Assembly (NCBI RefSeq): GCF_021976095.1
Contig: NW_025813493.1
Location: 4,027,271-4,091,270 of the forward strand
Source: Xenia sp. Carnegie-2017
Lineage: Eukaryota > Cnidaria > Anthozoa > Malacalcyonacea > Xeniidae
DNA length: 64,000 nt
Direction of reading: 5' to 3'
Part shown: positions 10,919 to 22,949 of the stretch, in pieces
How positions within the stretch are numbered: position 1 is the first letter of the stretch
How the letters are laid out: each line of letters begins with the position of its first letter
Notes under the pieces: model-generated
Seen by the model: the letters and a program-made list of their open reading frames with translations, nothing else
Database searches by the model: none
What the model was told of the DNA's origin: nothing
Program-made: the position numbers and the translations under genes

Positions 10919-13900
10919 ATGGTAAGATATAAAGTAAATTTTTACAAAAGATTTTACAGACAAATTTTAGTTGATTTCAATTTGACATTCGAAGCTCAAT
11001 TAGCTCTTCTGTCTATGAGTGAAACGCAAACAATCACGTTGTTTTTGAGTGCACTCTTAGTCATCCTTGTGTCACAGTACTTTGATTTATTGGAAGATAT
11101 TTATTTATTTATTTAGAATAACTTTTATTAATGTATCTTGTGTTGACTGTAATCATCTTGCTATTTGATTATTACAGTCTGTGTATTTGTAACTCAACAG
11201 TCGTGTTTGACTTCGCTAAGGTTAGGTAGGTGGAAAATAGGAGCACCGGACAATCGGAGAAACGATCAACCGGTCAACCGGACAAATGGACCACCGGAGA
11301 AACGCGCATCCGGACAAACGGCAGGCGGACAATATATGTTTACATAACAAAAATAGAATGCATCTCAAACTATTGGTTGTTTAGTTCGAATGCAATTTAA
11401 CTATGTACAAATGCATTAAAAAAAGATGGCGATGGTTATTTAGTCTTGAAATAGGATTTGCAATAAACATGTCTTGCAAGACGAATGCAACACCGAATAC
11501 GTCGGTTAAATATAAATTACGTAATTTTTTACACGGAAGTACAGTCATTTATAAATAGACCACGTCAGAGTAAATTGTAAATTATTTCATGTCTTCCAAT
11601 AAAAAGTAAGATATACATCATTTATTCAAATGAATTTTACGAATTTATATCAACGTGCTTTCCAAGCGTGCAGCAGTTTTACATCTAAAAATATAGATCG
11701 CCTGTTACTATCTCGCAAGTTGCACTTCAAGAGAGTAACCACCCCACAAATTTTGGTCCTGCTTTATAAAGTTCATAATATTAGCATTTCCATTGAGTTT
11801 TTTTTTAAATCTGCAGTTTGGCAGTAAGTGAAAGACCAAATTCATGATATGCCTACACCGCAGGTGAATTTACTCATAAATGTAAATCTAGATAAATTTG
11901 AAACGCTGCGTTCATGCAAAATTTTGCTGTTTTTGCTGGATATAAAATGGAGATGTATAAATATCCAATGAATGTACGTCTATCTTTAAATGTCAAACGA
12001 CCTTCATCTTATGATGTTCGTGTATTTTTGTATTGGTATACACAGCATTTGAAGTATACTCGTCATCACCAATTTGAGATCATGCATAATAACTACCGCC
12101 TGGTTATTTTTCTTGTTTTACGTTTCTTCTGTTGTCCGTTCCCCGTGTATTCTTCCATCAGGCTAAACACGCAACTACTTATGTTGGAATGTAAACATGA
12201 CGCCAAGTCTCAATTGACAATTCATCAATAGTATTTCGTTTCACACATCGTCGTCTTTCTCATGGGTTAAATACAATGTTGAGGAAAATGAAATGAAAGT
12301 CTGGAGCAAGCTTAAAGATTTGTATGATCAATAAATCTTAGTAGAATTCTTAGCGTTCCAATCGAGGAATAACAATTGTTATTTTGACTTGATTTACAAT
12401 GAAATTGAGTGTGAATATATCATTTATTCATAATGACTTAAGTAGAAAACGAATATTTTGAACAGTAAAGGTAGAAAAATTAACATTCTGAGTTAAATAT
12501 ATTATTGTTATTGTATCGTGTTTATATTAAATAGCTTTCATCACAACACTATGACCTTTGAACCATACTGAAGAAGCGGAGTAATTTTCTGTTTCTTTAA
12601 ACGTTTCTTTGTTTGATTACTAATGGAAATATTGTTAGGAAGCAAGTGTGAATGCCAATTTAGAAACACTACCTCAACCTTTCAAATGATTTGTTTCAAT
12701 ATTTATTTGTAATTGCATATCAGGAGTAATCTATAAGTAAATGAAAGAGACAAAAGAATTTTACATGTCGGTGCCATTTACTGAAGGCCTAATACCATAC
12801 AGCTTGCCAATATTTCTCAAACCTTCAGTACATTGTTCATAAACTCTTTACCCTAAGATTGTAGCTCCTATATGTAGACATCATACAGGGCAGGATCAAA
12901 TTCATCATCTTCGTGATGAAAAGCAAACAGGGACGCCGAAACGTTGATAATTGTGTGTAGGGAGGGGGGGGAGAGTCATATATTCATGGTCACAGCTCGT
13001 AAAAACACTTGATTTCAAAAGAAAGCAGCCAAGAAAATCACTTATTTGTAAATGTTGTCCCTTAATTATCGACGTTCCCGCGTCCCTAAAGGCCAAGTTT
13101 AATCTAATTCGTACTTTGCCCCTGAAGTTTCTAGATAAAGGAAAAGGTTTCGAAAAGCTCTGTTTCAAATGTTGAAGTTGAGAACTTGCTGTAAATTTTA
13201 TGATGAGCTCGTTTATTGCCTTTCATTTTAACAATAAATTTTCCCATCACAAAATAGTTATTGTTCTTTACGGGAGTAAATTTATTTTCTAGAGTTCTTT
13301 TGGCGGCACAAAGCGATGTAGAGTTTGTGGAAAACCTGTGTACTATGCTGAACGAGCAGAGGGATTCGACGATTTTCATAAAAGGTGTCTAAGATGCACC
13401 GTTTGCCGAAAACAATTGGATAGTACTACTCTCGCAATGCATGATGGTAAAAACTATTCTATTTATTGAATAATTACATTTTAGTCATTTGAAAACAATG
13501 GTACTTAAAAATGCAAGATACTTCAACATAAAATATTGCAGATAACGTTATATAAACACGCAGGAAAGTTTAGGAGAAACGAGAAATTGCGTGCAAGCAC
13601 GGCCGCTGAGAAAACTATTGGGGGTCCCCATGACGTCATTTTTGTCAAACAATGTAAGAATAAAATGGAGCTTTAGTTCGATGGCCGCTCTTCGTAGAGG
13701 CAACGAGATCTGCAATAGATAAAAATGTTCGCAAACAGATACAAATTTAGGGATACAAGAACTCAAGTTTTTCTCATAAATATGGTTAATAATAGTCAAA
13801 GCTTGATTGGCTTGAAGATGCTCTGGCAATTTTTTAAAACGTAACGTGGATCTTCTATGCATGATGTGTTAACACAAAAATTGTACTGACAATACAAAAA

Positions 13901-16595
13901 GTGTAAAGTATTTTTGCTCCGAACTTCAACTTTGAAATTTTCATTTGTGTAAATGAGGGCCCCTGTTAGATTGGGGGCCTGGGGAAAATTCCTTCCTTGC
14001 TTCTCCCAATCAGAAGGCCTGGGGCGAGCACGATGTTCAAGTGTTTTCAAGCATTTTCGAGTTCCTCTCAAACTTTCACAAGTGTTTCTATAACTCAATG
14101 AAATCTGGGACCATAATATTGGGGCACATTTAAAAATTATGAGTACTATTATATGTTGCCAAGTAAACGTCATTTTGAATTTTAGCAACTCCCCTGGTAC
14201 AATCGCGCATGCAATAAAGTATGCGATTCTTTAGAAGTCCACTCAGCTTTGTTGTACATACATATGTTTTATAATCAAAATAGGCTATTAGTAAACATTC
14301 TGTTTCCTAATAATTTAACTATTTTAATGCAAAGTGGGGACAGCAATGGAACAAGTAAATATGTTTTCCTTTTCCTTAATGAAATAGCCTTTTGAAAACA
14401 GTATGAAACCGATAAAAATATCAAGTTTAACAACATCTTATTTATATTTGTGCCATTATACACGCTGTTTAGAACAGCATTTAACCCCAACCAATTCTTT
14501 TGTTACGAAGTAAGGATATACTTGTTATTGTCCAAGAGGTTTTGATTTACTTTTTGGCAGATTTCTTAAATATTTCTAGGCCTAGTTAAGCAATTTTTTA
14601 ACATTTAAAAACTTCGAAGTTAAAAACTGACATAACTTGCAAATATGTTCATTTTTATCAATTTGCCATTGTGTCTCATCATGGCCATATGTTTTCCACG
14701 TTTTTCAGAGAAACCGTACTGTCACTCATGTCATACTAAAAACTTTGGAATACATGGATATGGATATGGTCAAGGTGCTGGAGTGCTATCTATGGATTTT
14801 GGAGTAAAGTCATCTCAATCAACAGCTCCTGCTGAAGCAAAACCTCAAACAGCAGTATTTGATGGTAAAGCTAAACCTGGTGGTCCCGATGATTGTCCTT
14901 GGTGTGGCAAGAGAGTGTACGCTGCAGAAAAGAAACTGGCTGCTGGAAGGGTATGTAATATACCAGTCAGGGCTGTAGCTAGAACGTTATTGGGGTTATT
15001 GATGTATTCATTTGTGCCCGATTGTTTTATTTAGAAAGTGATTTGGCTCTCTAAAGAAATCAGTCGGACACAACTGAATACATGAGTATACACGCCTTAT
15101 CCTTTCTTATGTGTTTTTACAATCTCTTGTGATTAAAGTAATAGTTTTTGCATTATTTCATGATGTTGAAAGAAACTACTTTTCTTCAACATCTTTGGTG
15201 CAACTACCACGACCGTAACGAAAGTGTTAAAGCGAGGTGCAACCAGAGAAGATATTACGTTTTTCTGTTGTGTTTTTAAAAAATGGACCTCGTGGATGTA
15301 TTGGGAGGGTTGCAGCCCATGATTACTTGCCTTACAATGTACTGCATTCAGCGCAATGAAATAATATTCTTAATGAGACCTTGTTTTAATGTTTCTTTTT
15401 CCAATTGAATTTCTACAGTCTTTTCACGCTCGTTGCCTCAGATGCTTTGAATGTAAAAAAGGACTGGATACTGGACACCTAAAAAGCCGAGATTCTGCTA
15501 TTTTTTGCCAAGGTAATGTCAATCACTTTGCTGCGTTCAATGACTGTCTTGGACTTAACGTTGTCAAGTACTTCCGACTTATAAATAATTTTTGTTGATT
15601 GACATTTAAAAACAGTAGTTTTATATAAAGAAATGAATAATAGGAATGATCTTCTTTATTTTATGGATTTTCTGTACTTATAGATTTGATGTAATATATT
15701 TTAAATGTATTCCGGTGCTAGGTGTATTTCCATGGTGTTTTTAAGTTTATAATAAGTCCTCAACTTCACGGAGTTTTAAAAAACAATTGCTAACACCATT
15801 GTAGAAAGGAAACCTTATGATCTGCCAAGAGTTTGATTTCATTGAAGTCAAGTATCGTAGCTATAAAGTCGAAAAATTATCTCATTAGGTGGTGTTTACA
15901 TGAATACGGAATGACTTTCAATCCCGATCGAAACGTGATGTCAATCCGTGTTTACATGGGAAATCAACACAAGGATTGACATTTTGCGGGAATTTTGAAA
16001 TTGGAAGATGGAGAACATAAACATTATAGTAAACCTTTTTTTCCTGTTGCTCCTGCGTTAATACAGCTTAACTCTTGCATGAAACTAATTGTTGTTTTTC
16101 TTCGCACTCATTTTAGCCCATTTAGCCACTGTATTTGCTTACGAGCTTCAATTTGCCAGAAGACACTACGCACGGCGCATGCGTGCTTCGTCATTAATCA
16201 CAATGTCATTCCAGAATGAAACTCAATTCGCGTTTACATGAGATTAAAACTAAATTTCGATCCGGAATGAAAATAGGAATGAACTCGATCCGGATCGAGT
16301 TGTGACTCATTCCAGATTCATGTAAACATGCAGTAACATTTCTTTTAAGTGGAATGAGCTCATTCCGGATCGAAACTCATTCCGGATTCATGTAAACACC
16401 CTCTTCGATGAAGGTTTTCAGGTGAAATTTCAAAATCATGAAATTTGTAATATGCATAAAATCTTTTTCAATCTTTCACTGTAAGTTTGACAAATCTAAT
16501 GATATTTTTCTGTTCAAGGTTGTTATGGTAAAAAATTTGGACCGAAAGGTTATGGATTTGGTGGTGGAGCTGGAGCACTCACTGTTACACAATGA
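10919..16595 (+). CDS. Cysteine- and glycine-rich (CRP/CSRP-like) two-LIM protein
   Basis: Exons 13293-13446, 14709-14950, 15419-15512 and 16519-16595 join in one frame to a CRP of about 189 residues, the usual size. LIM1 starts CRVCGKPVYYAERAEGF, continues FHKRCLRC..C and ends YCHSCHTKNFG; LIM2 starts CPWCGKRVYAAE, continues FHARCLRCFEC and ends FCQGCYGKKFGPKGYG. Each LIM is followed by the glycine-rich run that defines CRPs (GYGYGQGAG, GYGFGGGAGAL). CRPs bind alpha-actinin and zyxin on actin bundles and act in muscle differentiation. The first LIM exon starts in phase 0 with SSFGGTKRC and has no ATG; ATG|GTAAGA at 10919-10921 would supply the initiator as the last codon of a leader exon (inference). 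AATAAA at 16646-16651 fits its 3' end. Confidence 0.85.
11240..11335. repeat. Degenerate CCGGACAAACGG-type short tandem repeat
   Basis: Imperfect repeats of about 10-12 bp (CCGGACAAA, CCGGAGAAACG, CCGGTCAACCG). GC-richer than its surroundings. Confidence 0.6.
15893..16401. mobile_element. MITE with GGTGTTTACATGAAT inverted ends
   Basis: Starts GGTGTTTACATGAATACGG and ends with the inverse, CCGGATTCATGTAAACACC. Sub-terminal repeats of TCATTCCGGAT and GTTTACATG recur inside. About 510 bp, with no transposase frame. It sits in the last intron of the LIM gene. I could not find a convincing TSD, so the superfamily is unassigned. Confidence 0.7.
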
Positions 16596-16913
16596 AACAT
16601 TATGCTTTAAGTGACAACATGCCTTTATCATAAATTATCATTTGAAATAAATATAGAAGAAAGTTACGGCGAAGCTCATCGGGATTTGAGAAAAAATCAT
16701 TTTATTTTACCATTTTCGAAATTTGCTTGAACAGAATATGGACTACAGCTATACTATACATGTATGGAAGTAACTTTAAATTTATTTATGATGATCAACA
16801 CTTATTGTCATTTTTTTGAAGCACTATACAACAGTTTATTGAATTGGATAGTAAACAGTCATTAGATTTATCTTATATTTGACGGAAGTGTTTTATTACT
16901 CCATGGGGCATGC

Positions 16914-17105
16914 ATGCAATTAGTATACATAAGTCAACATCAACTTTTGCTGACTGTCACCAGAATCAAACCAAGCATCGCAAGGTTGATAGGCGTTGCT
17001 TTGGACTACTTCGTCACTCAAGCCTCACTGAATTCTGATGATTTTTTACTGTATATAACACTGTTCAACCTTCCATGCAACAAAAAAGCTCGTCGATTTT
17101 GATGA
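16914..17105 (-). repeat. SINE-like dispersed repeat, copy 1 (degenerate)
   Basis: Aligns with 50190-50400 over about 120 bp. Read on the minus strand, both copies have a tRNA B-box-like element: here GGTTTGATTCT (complement of 16962-16972), in the other copy GGTTCGATTCC. A tRNA-derived SINE is the likeliest source; the A box is not clear. Confidence 0.5.
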
Positions 17106-17471
17106 CCGTTGAAAAATTTTGTCATTGCAGAATCTTCTATTACACAAAGTAGGATGGTTTGTTTTACTTGATAAACATATGTAGTAAATATATTAACAGC
17201 TTATTAAAGATCAAAAGCTTGGCCATTATGGTGTTATTTTGCAAAAAATGAAGATGGTAACTATGCAAAGGCAAGCAAAAAGGTAAGCATTAGGGTAGAC
17301 GTAAAGATAAACACAAAGTTAGGCACGAAGATGGACAATAGAAAATCTGGAGACCAGGTAAATTTATTAAATGTTTTGCATATCTTTGAAAAATATAAAG
17401 GGTTAAATAGTACAGTTATGATGGTAAATTTGTTCTGATGAACTTAATAAAACATTGGAAGTGTATTTTAG

Positions 17472-18240
17472 AGTTCGTTTGTTGGAAATTGAAAATGCAA
17501 ATTTAAAAAAAAATTTAGAAGAAAAAGGAAAGTCTATAAGGTGCGATTTTTATTTAGCAAAAGTATTATTTTTCATTTTATTGTAGCTCATGCTCTCTCG
17601 CGTAAATTTCTTCCCCGCAAATTTGATTTCTATTCTTATCACGTCTCTCAAAATTGGCGATTTCTGCATCATCGAAGGTGGAAAGAGTCGAAAGTCTCAA
17701 ATGACATATCTGTATGTGACGTAATTGATGGGAGAAGGTCGTATCGGAGTATTGCAACACAAACAGGAACGTGCTTGAAATGGTATGCAAGTACTTAGCT
17801 ACATTATTTCCAACATGACACTCTACTCATGAATCATGGTACACAGTTAATTCAACAACCTTTTCATAGTTATTTAGAAAAAACATTGTACAAGCAAGAC
17901 GGAGATGATATTTTCAAAGTGAAAACATGGGATGATGGGAAAGTGATAATTCAAACAATAACAGTGGATGATATGAAAAATGAGAGCGATGATCACATAC
18001 ATCTACCTGAATTAGTTGGCCCTTTATGTAAATTTTAAAACAAATTTAATCAAAGAGCTTTACTTCAGAAAAGAACTATAAAATATCATAGTAATGAATA
18101 CTTTTTCAAACATCGTAAAAATATTAAGATGAACAAATCGGCAACAGCAGAAGCTTATTGTTTTCCCTGCCATGATTCAAAGTCGAAAATTTCTGTGTGG
18201 AACTTTATTTTTAATAGAATTATTAAAAATTGAATACAAT
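17472..18240 (+). pseudogene. Unidentified coding-like fragments
   Basis: I do not recognise this gene. A 69-nt exon-like piece (17472-17540, AG and GT borders) encodes a coiled-coil-like run (LLEIENANLKKNLEEKGKSI). Frames after it contain SIATQTG, then an acidic open stretch to a stop at 18036-18038 (KQDGDDIFKVKTWDDGK), then AYCFPCHDSKSKISVW. Simple splicing of the first piece to the next frame hits a stop. A leucine-rich coiled coil followed by ATQT is seen in some THAP-type transposases, so a transposase relic is possible, but I am not confident. Confidence 0.25.
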
Positions 18241-19170
18241 ATGTCCACTTATAGGTTCCGAAAATCGCAGTAACCTATTAAAATTGTTTTCATGGTAGCA
18301 AGCACAAAATTAGTCATCGTAGTACAGCGCAACAAAAAACCTCTTTTCTCAACTAATCGAAATTTATTTTATATTTGGTACTTAAAAACAATGTAAGAAA
18401 ATTTAATGAAATTATCGTGCCAAGTTGATTCTGACTTTTTTTTAAAAAGTATTTTGTTCCATAGGAAATGTTTTACCACCTCTTTGCATTTTGATTCAAG
18501 GCCTTTTTCTTGATGGATTGCAAAAATATGAATTTCGAATTTTGTCTTGTCCAGTAGCAAAGATACAAAGTTTCAGATTAGGATATCTTTCGAAGCCAAG
18601 TTATTTTCTGTAATTTTCTGTTAAAAAAGAAGCACTAAACACTGCGTTGTCAGTCACTATGGTGCTCTAAAAAGGATAGAAGAATTTTTTCATTCGTAAA
18701 TAATATTATTCATAAAAATAAGTTAAATTTATTGCTCAGATCTGTTTAATAATTGTTGCTTCAATAATTCAATAGTAAAAAATGGCTCATTTCGCTTCTC
18801 GCCAACATATTTTAAGCATATAGGCTTACCTTGAATTCCAAAATTCAATGTCTAAAAATATACACATTTTCGGTTATGTAGCCGTATTGCCCAACACCCG
18901 TCTGCAATCTAATATCTCCAGTGGTTATATGTTGAAATACGATGACAATTTCCTTCCCCATTCCGACTAACGCACAAGTGTGAATCAAAAGTCAAGTAGC
19001 TATTTTCACTCAGAATTGGACAAGAGTATATTTTGTGATACAAAAAGAAAAATACATCAATCAACATCGATAACTCAATCATTTTCCAGACCAAACATTC
19101 AGTAAATATTGATACTTAGTCACAAGCACACTTAACTACTCAAACGTTTTTTTTCCTAAACTATAAATGT
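18241..19170. other. Intergenic stretch
   Basis: AT-rich with no recognised feature, apart from being downstream of the minus-strand secreted-protein gene. TTTATT at 19175-19180 (AATAAA on the minus strand) is a plausible polyadenylation signal for that gene. Confidence 0.4.
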
Positions 19171-19261
19171 TTCATTTATTAAACAAGGCAGCCAATGTTT
19201 AATTGAACTTTGTAAAATAAAGTAGAAAATGCAAAATGTTTCTTACAAGCAAACTTCTTTC

Positions 19262-21016
19262 TTACAACCGACATTGTTTAGCTTTGCCTGGTTTGTGTTC
19301 ACAACTAACTTTTCTTAGCTTCCCAAATTTGTCAGTGATCAACACTTTGATGAGAGCAGTGCGTGGATATTTCCATGTACCAAATGCATTTATTCTTTCT
19401 TGGGGACCTGATAATACAGTATTCACTGCTTGAAATTTCTCATCACCAGACTTATTCCACTCAATAGAATACCATCCATTAAGTTCAAACTCTGCTTTCC
19501 ATTGGTACGTCAGATCCTGAACAGATTTCATGAGATTAATTGTAATTTCATCGTTTGTTGGGACATTGATTGAGACGTCTGTTGTATCTGTTATCGAAAT
19601 TGTTGTTGTGTTTCGTGATCCCCAGGAGAAGGACTTTGTTTTAGATATTTCTTTGGAAAATGTGGCCGATACTGGTGTTTTTATAAGTTCCCCACTTGAA
19701 ATTGATGCAGAAAAACCACGTGTAACTGAAGTAGAGAAACCAAAAGTGGTGATAAACGTAGAGGATTCGGAAATTGTTATTGAAAGACGTTTCTTACAAG
19801 TATATTCTTTGTAAAAACCTGAGCAAACAACTGGACGAAAATTAGGAATTGGTTGAAGTTTAACAACACTGAATGGTGTCTTATTTTTCAAGATAAAGTT
19901 TTTTGCGTTTAAATTCAAAATTCCCCAATGGGAACCTGACAAAGTTGTACATTGAAAGGTCGAAGCTGTTATTGATTTGTCCCTTGGGTCCATGGAGCAT
20001 TTCCTCAAATTGCCTCTTTTGTCTCTTAATCTTACTACTAGCCTTTGCCCAATGTAACTACCCATTTTACAGCAGTAGTACTCTTCCAAGCAATACAACT
20101 TGTTGCATTTATTTCTGTACAATCCAGTCATGTAATAACCCCATGGGCAATAACTCCATCCTCTTCTGTCAAACGATTTCCAGTTGTTCTTTCTCAAGCA
20201 GCGTCCCCATTGTTTTACTTGAGTTTTAGGACGACAACAATAAGCTAATTCAATATTGGACAGTTTATTTCCAGATGATCTGTAGAGCCCAGCCATGTAG
20301 TAACCATTATTACAAAATGCCCAACCTCTCCTATCAAATGTCTTATACCAATTATGCGCATAACATTCTCGATCTCCTGATGGGGAATATAGATATCCAG
20401 GGGCATCATAACAATCCACTTGTTCAAGTCGGTAAATAGGATCGGACTTGGTTCGTTTATTTCTGTACATTCCAGTCATGTATCTTCCATACCCACACGT
20501 TGACCATCCTCTTGAGTTAAAACTTCTCCACCAGTTATCAATATGATGTCGACGAGTAGGTTCTCGAACGAGACCTTTCATATCTCTTCTGTAGGATACG
20601 CTCTTCTGCCACTTCACAGACAATCTTTGAAGAACATGTTTTGCTACATCAAAGTCTCCAACAACACTAACAGAATATGCATTACGACCGCCACAGCAAT
20701 TGCTAGGACCGTGACAAGACGACCATGCATATGATCGACATGATGTTGCACAACGAGAATCTTTTACTCTTTTTCCTTCAGGATATATGTTTCCACAACG
20801 GCATAGATGACCTTTCGTCGCTGCAATTATGAATTTGAGATCTTTACATACCTTTTGACATTTGTGGTTGGAATTGAAACGTCCAACGTTTCTTGAAGTG
20901 GTTCTTCCTGGAATAGACGAGAAGCATCCATCTACGGCAAATGATGACTCAACTGTAGATGGCATTGTTAAATGCAATAACACAGTCATTATTGCAAATT
21001 CTTTAAGTAAGGCCAT
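19262..21016 (-). CDS. Secreted WSC / dermatopontin-like / aerolysin-fold protein, intact, single coding exon
   Basis: An uninterrupted 584-residue frame. Residues 1-25 are a signal peptide (TVLLHLTMPS core). Residues 28-118 are Cys-rich and fit a WSC carbohydrate-binding domain (LCRCGN, CCGG). Three repeats follow at about 161-203, 223-261 and 278-317, each built on NxWxxSFxxRGWSxC and GYYMTGLYR; they resemble dermatopontin-type B repeats. From about 320 the sequence is a beta-rich module with a Ser/Thr-rich amphipathic stretch at about 410-490 (alternating polar and hydrophobic residues), as in the membrane-insertion region of aerolysin/natterin-like pore formers. Likely secreted and membrane-active, in defence, digestion or venom; the target is unknown. 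A splice acceptor (TTTCTATTTCTAG) ends three bases before the ATG, so a 5' UTR intron or trans-spliced leader is likely. Confidence 0.82.
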   Translation of the reverse strand: MALLKEFAIMTVLLHLTMPSTVESSFAVDGCFSSIPGRTTSRNVGRFNSNHKCQKVCKDLKFIIAATKGHLCRCGNIYPEGKRVKDSRCATSCRSYAWSSCHGPSNCCGGRNAYSVSVVGDFDVAKHVLQRLSVKWQKSVSYRRDMKGLVREPTRRHHIDNWWRSFNSRGWSTCGYGRYMTGMYRNKRTKSDPIYRLEQVDCYDAPGYLYSPSGDRECYAHNWYKTFDRRGWAFCNNGYYMAGLYRSSGNKLSNIELAYCCRPKTQVKQWGRCLRKNNWKSFDRRGWSYCPWGYYMTGLYRNKCNKLYCLEEYYCCKMGSYIGQRLVVRLRDKRGNLRKCSMDPRDKSITASTFQCTTLSGSHWGILNLNAKNFILKNKTPFSVVKLQPIPNFRPVVCSGFYKEYTCKKRLSITISESSTFITTFGFSTSVTRGFSASISSGELIKTPVSATFSKEISKTKSFSWGSRNTTTISITDTTDVSINVPTNDEITINLMKSVQDLTYQWKAEFELNGWYSIEWNKSGDEKFQAVNTVLSGPQERINAFGTWKYPRTALIKVLITDKFGKLRKVSCEHKPGKAKQCRL

Positions 21017-21300
21017 ATTCTAGAAATAGAAAGACATGCACGTATAGAAAATAGTCATTCGTTTAGAGGCGACTTTAACTATCATTGGTACGGTTTATTG
21101 AACAAAACATAAGATATAATTATCTACTCCCATTGTCATCGAGGAATTTTAATTTAAGGTTTTTTTTGTAAGGCAAAATGCCGGAATTACTAATTAACAC
21201 CTTGAGTAAGCATAAGAAATGTACGAATGTTTTTAATGCTCGGTGTGGAATAGTGGGAGAAAAAGGCAAGACAATAAAATTGAAAATTCATACACACCAC

Positions 21301-21904
21301 TGTCAATCAGTAAGTCAGTCAATTAGTGAGTGAGTGAGTCAGTCAATCAGTGAGTGAGTAAGTCAGTCAATCAGTGAGTGAGTAAGTCAGTCAATCAGTG
21401 AGTGAGTAAGTCAGTCAATCAGTGAGTGAGTAAGTCAGTCAATCAGTGAGTGAGTAAGTCAGTCAATCAGTGAGTGAGTAAGTCGGTCAATCAGTGAGGA
21501 GTAAGTCAGTCAATTAGTGAGTGAGTGAGTCAACGGTCAATCAGTGAGGGAGTAAGTCGGTCAATCAGTGAGTGAGTAAGTCAGTCAATCAGTGAGTGAG
21601 TAAGTCAGTCAATCAGTGAGTGAGTAAGTCAGTCAATCAGTGAGTGAGTAAGTCGGTCAATCAGTGAGTGAGTAAGTCGGTCAATCAGTGAGGGAGTAAG
21701 TCAGTCAATCAGTGAGGGAGTAAGTCAGTCAATTAGTGAGTGAGTGAGTCAGTCAATCAGTGAGTGAGTGAGTCAGTCAATCAGTGAGTGAGTGAGTCAG
21801 TCAATCAGTGAGTGAGTGAGTCAGTAAACCAGTGAGTGAGTGAGTAAGTGAGTAAGTAAGTCAGTCAGTGAGTCAGTCAGTCATTCAGTCAGTCAGTCAG
21901 TAAG
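21301..21904. repeat. 24-bp minisatellite (GTCAGTCAATCAGTGAGTGA type)
   Basis: About 25 tandem copies of a 24-bp unit built from 4-bp words (AGTC, AATC, AGTG, AGTA). The copies drift to simple AGTC/AGTG runs at both ends. No coding potential. Confidence 0.97.
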
Positions 21905-22263
21905 ATGCCCCAGAAATAATGCTGAAAGAAAGTGCGTGCCTTCTCAAAGGAACCGGGACGGGTAAGAATTTTTGCTTTGACTCCCATACATGTCCGCGAG
22001 AGAACTATTAAATATAAGTTGGATTATGGTTAATTATTTCTAATTCTATAAAATTCAGAGAACATTCATTTAGGCTTATACTTAATTTTGGGTAAGTGTT
22101 GTGTCTAGAAAAAAAAATGGGGTTAGGAAGAGGATTGGGAAAAGATCTGCAGAATACCAGTCTATTCAGAAAGCATTGTGCTTAGTGGATACGCAGATAT
22201 GCGATGGACAATAAGATGACGTAATCGTATTATAGATGCTTTATTAAACATAAAGATTAGCTA

Positions 22264-22938
22264 TCATAGTGTTGCAATGGATTGAAACGTAATAGCATGA
22301 ACTTTATTGTGTCCATTATAAAGTGTACGTTGCAATCGACCTGGTCGTGCAACAGGACGAACAGTCCCGTCGATGAACTCCCAGCAGTTGCTAAGAGCTG
22401 CACCCTTTTGGTGTATAACTGTGGCAAACTCCTCTAAATTTTCTGGTTGTAACCACGCCTGGTTAAGATCAGTGAGCAAATGATGCCATCGTTCATGAAT
22501 TACGTTCAGAACTTGATTGGATATCATGCTCAACTGAAGTTCAGGTCTGGCAAATCTATGAATCACATCAACATATCAGCACGGATAAGCAAACCTCTTC
22601 AAAAAAATACATAGCCCCTGAATGTTGTCTACTTTTAGTCCATTATAGTATTTTATTACCCCTGGCAATTCCAATATTTCAGGAAGGTTGTAAATATCAT
22701 TTCGGAAGAAGCGAAATTCTGCTTAACATTCATCATCTGTCATTCGATCTACATCAAAGTCTTTATAACGCCAAAACGGTATCCTAGGGCTTTTGGGTTT
22801 AGTTACATCGTATAGCAGAGCAAATTCTTCATCATCTATTGCGTTCAAAGCATGAGCGAACATAGTAATTTCCCTAAGACTTGGCGTATTAAATTTTAAT
22901 GAATCTGTAATTACACACAAAAGTCTGAGTACATGCAA
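22264..22938 (-). pseudogene. PIF/Harbinger (HARBI1-like) transposase fragment, inactivated
   Basis: One minus-strand frame reads through about 225 codons with two stops (TAA at 22723-22725, TGA at 22576-22578). Recognisable HARBI-type blocks: FDVDRMTDDEC followed by AEFRFFRNDI, the central LERFAYP-like part, and WEFIDGTVRPVARP, which holds the first Asp of the DDE triad, then YNGHNKVHAITFQS. It breaks off after QSIA, so the second Asp and the Glu are absent. A plain DNA transposon relic. No terminal repeats are evident nearby. Confidence 0.85.
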
Positions 22939-22949
22939 TGGTAAGATTA

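Noticed and set aside
12900-12960. A second hammerhead-like motif (GTGATGA ... CCGAAACGTTG)
   Set aside because: The first catalytic box does not match CTGANGA, stem II is poor and stem I does not pair, so I do not call it a ribozyme.
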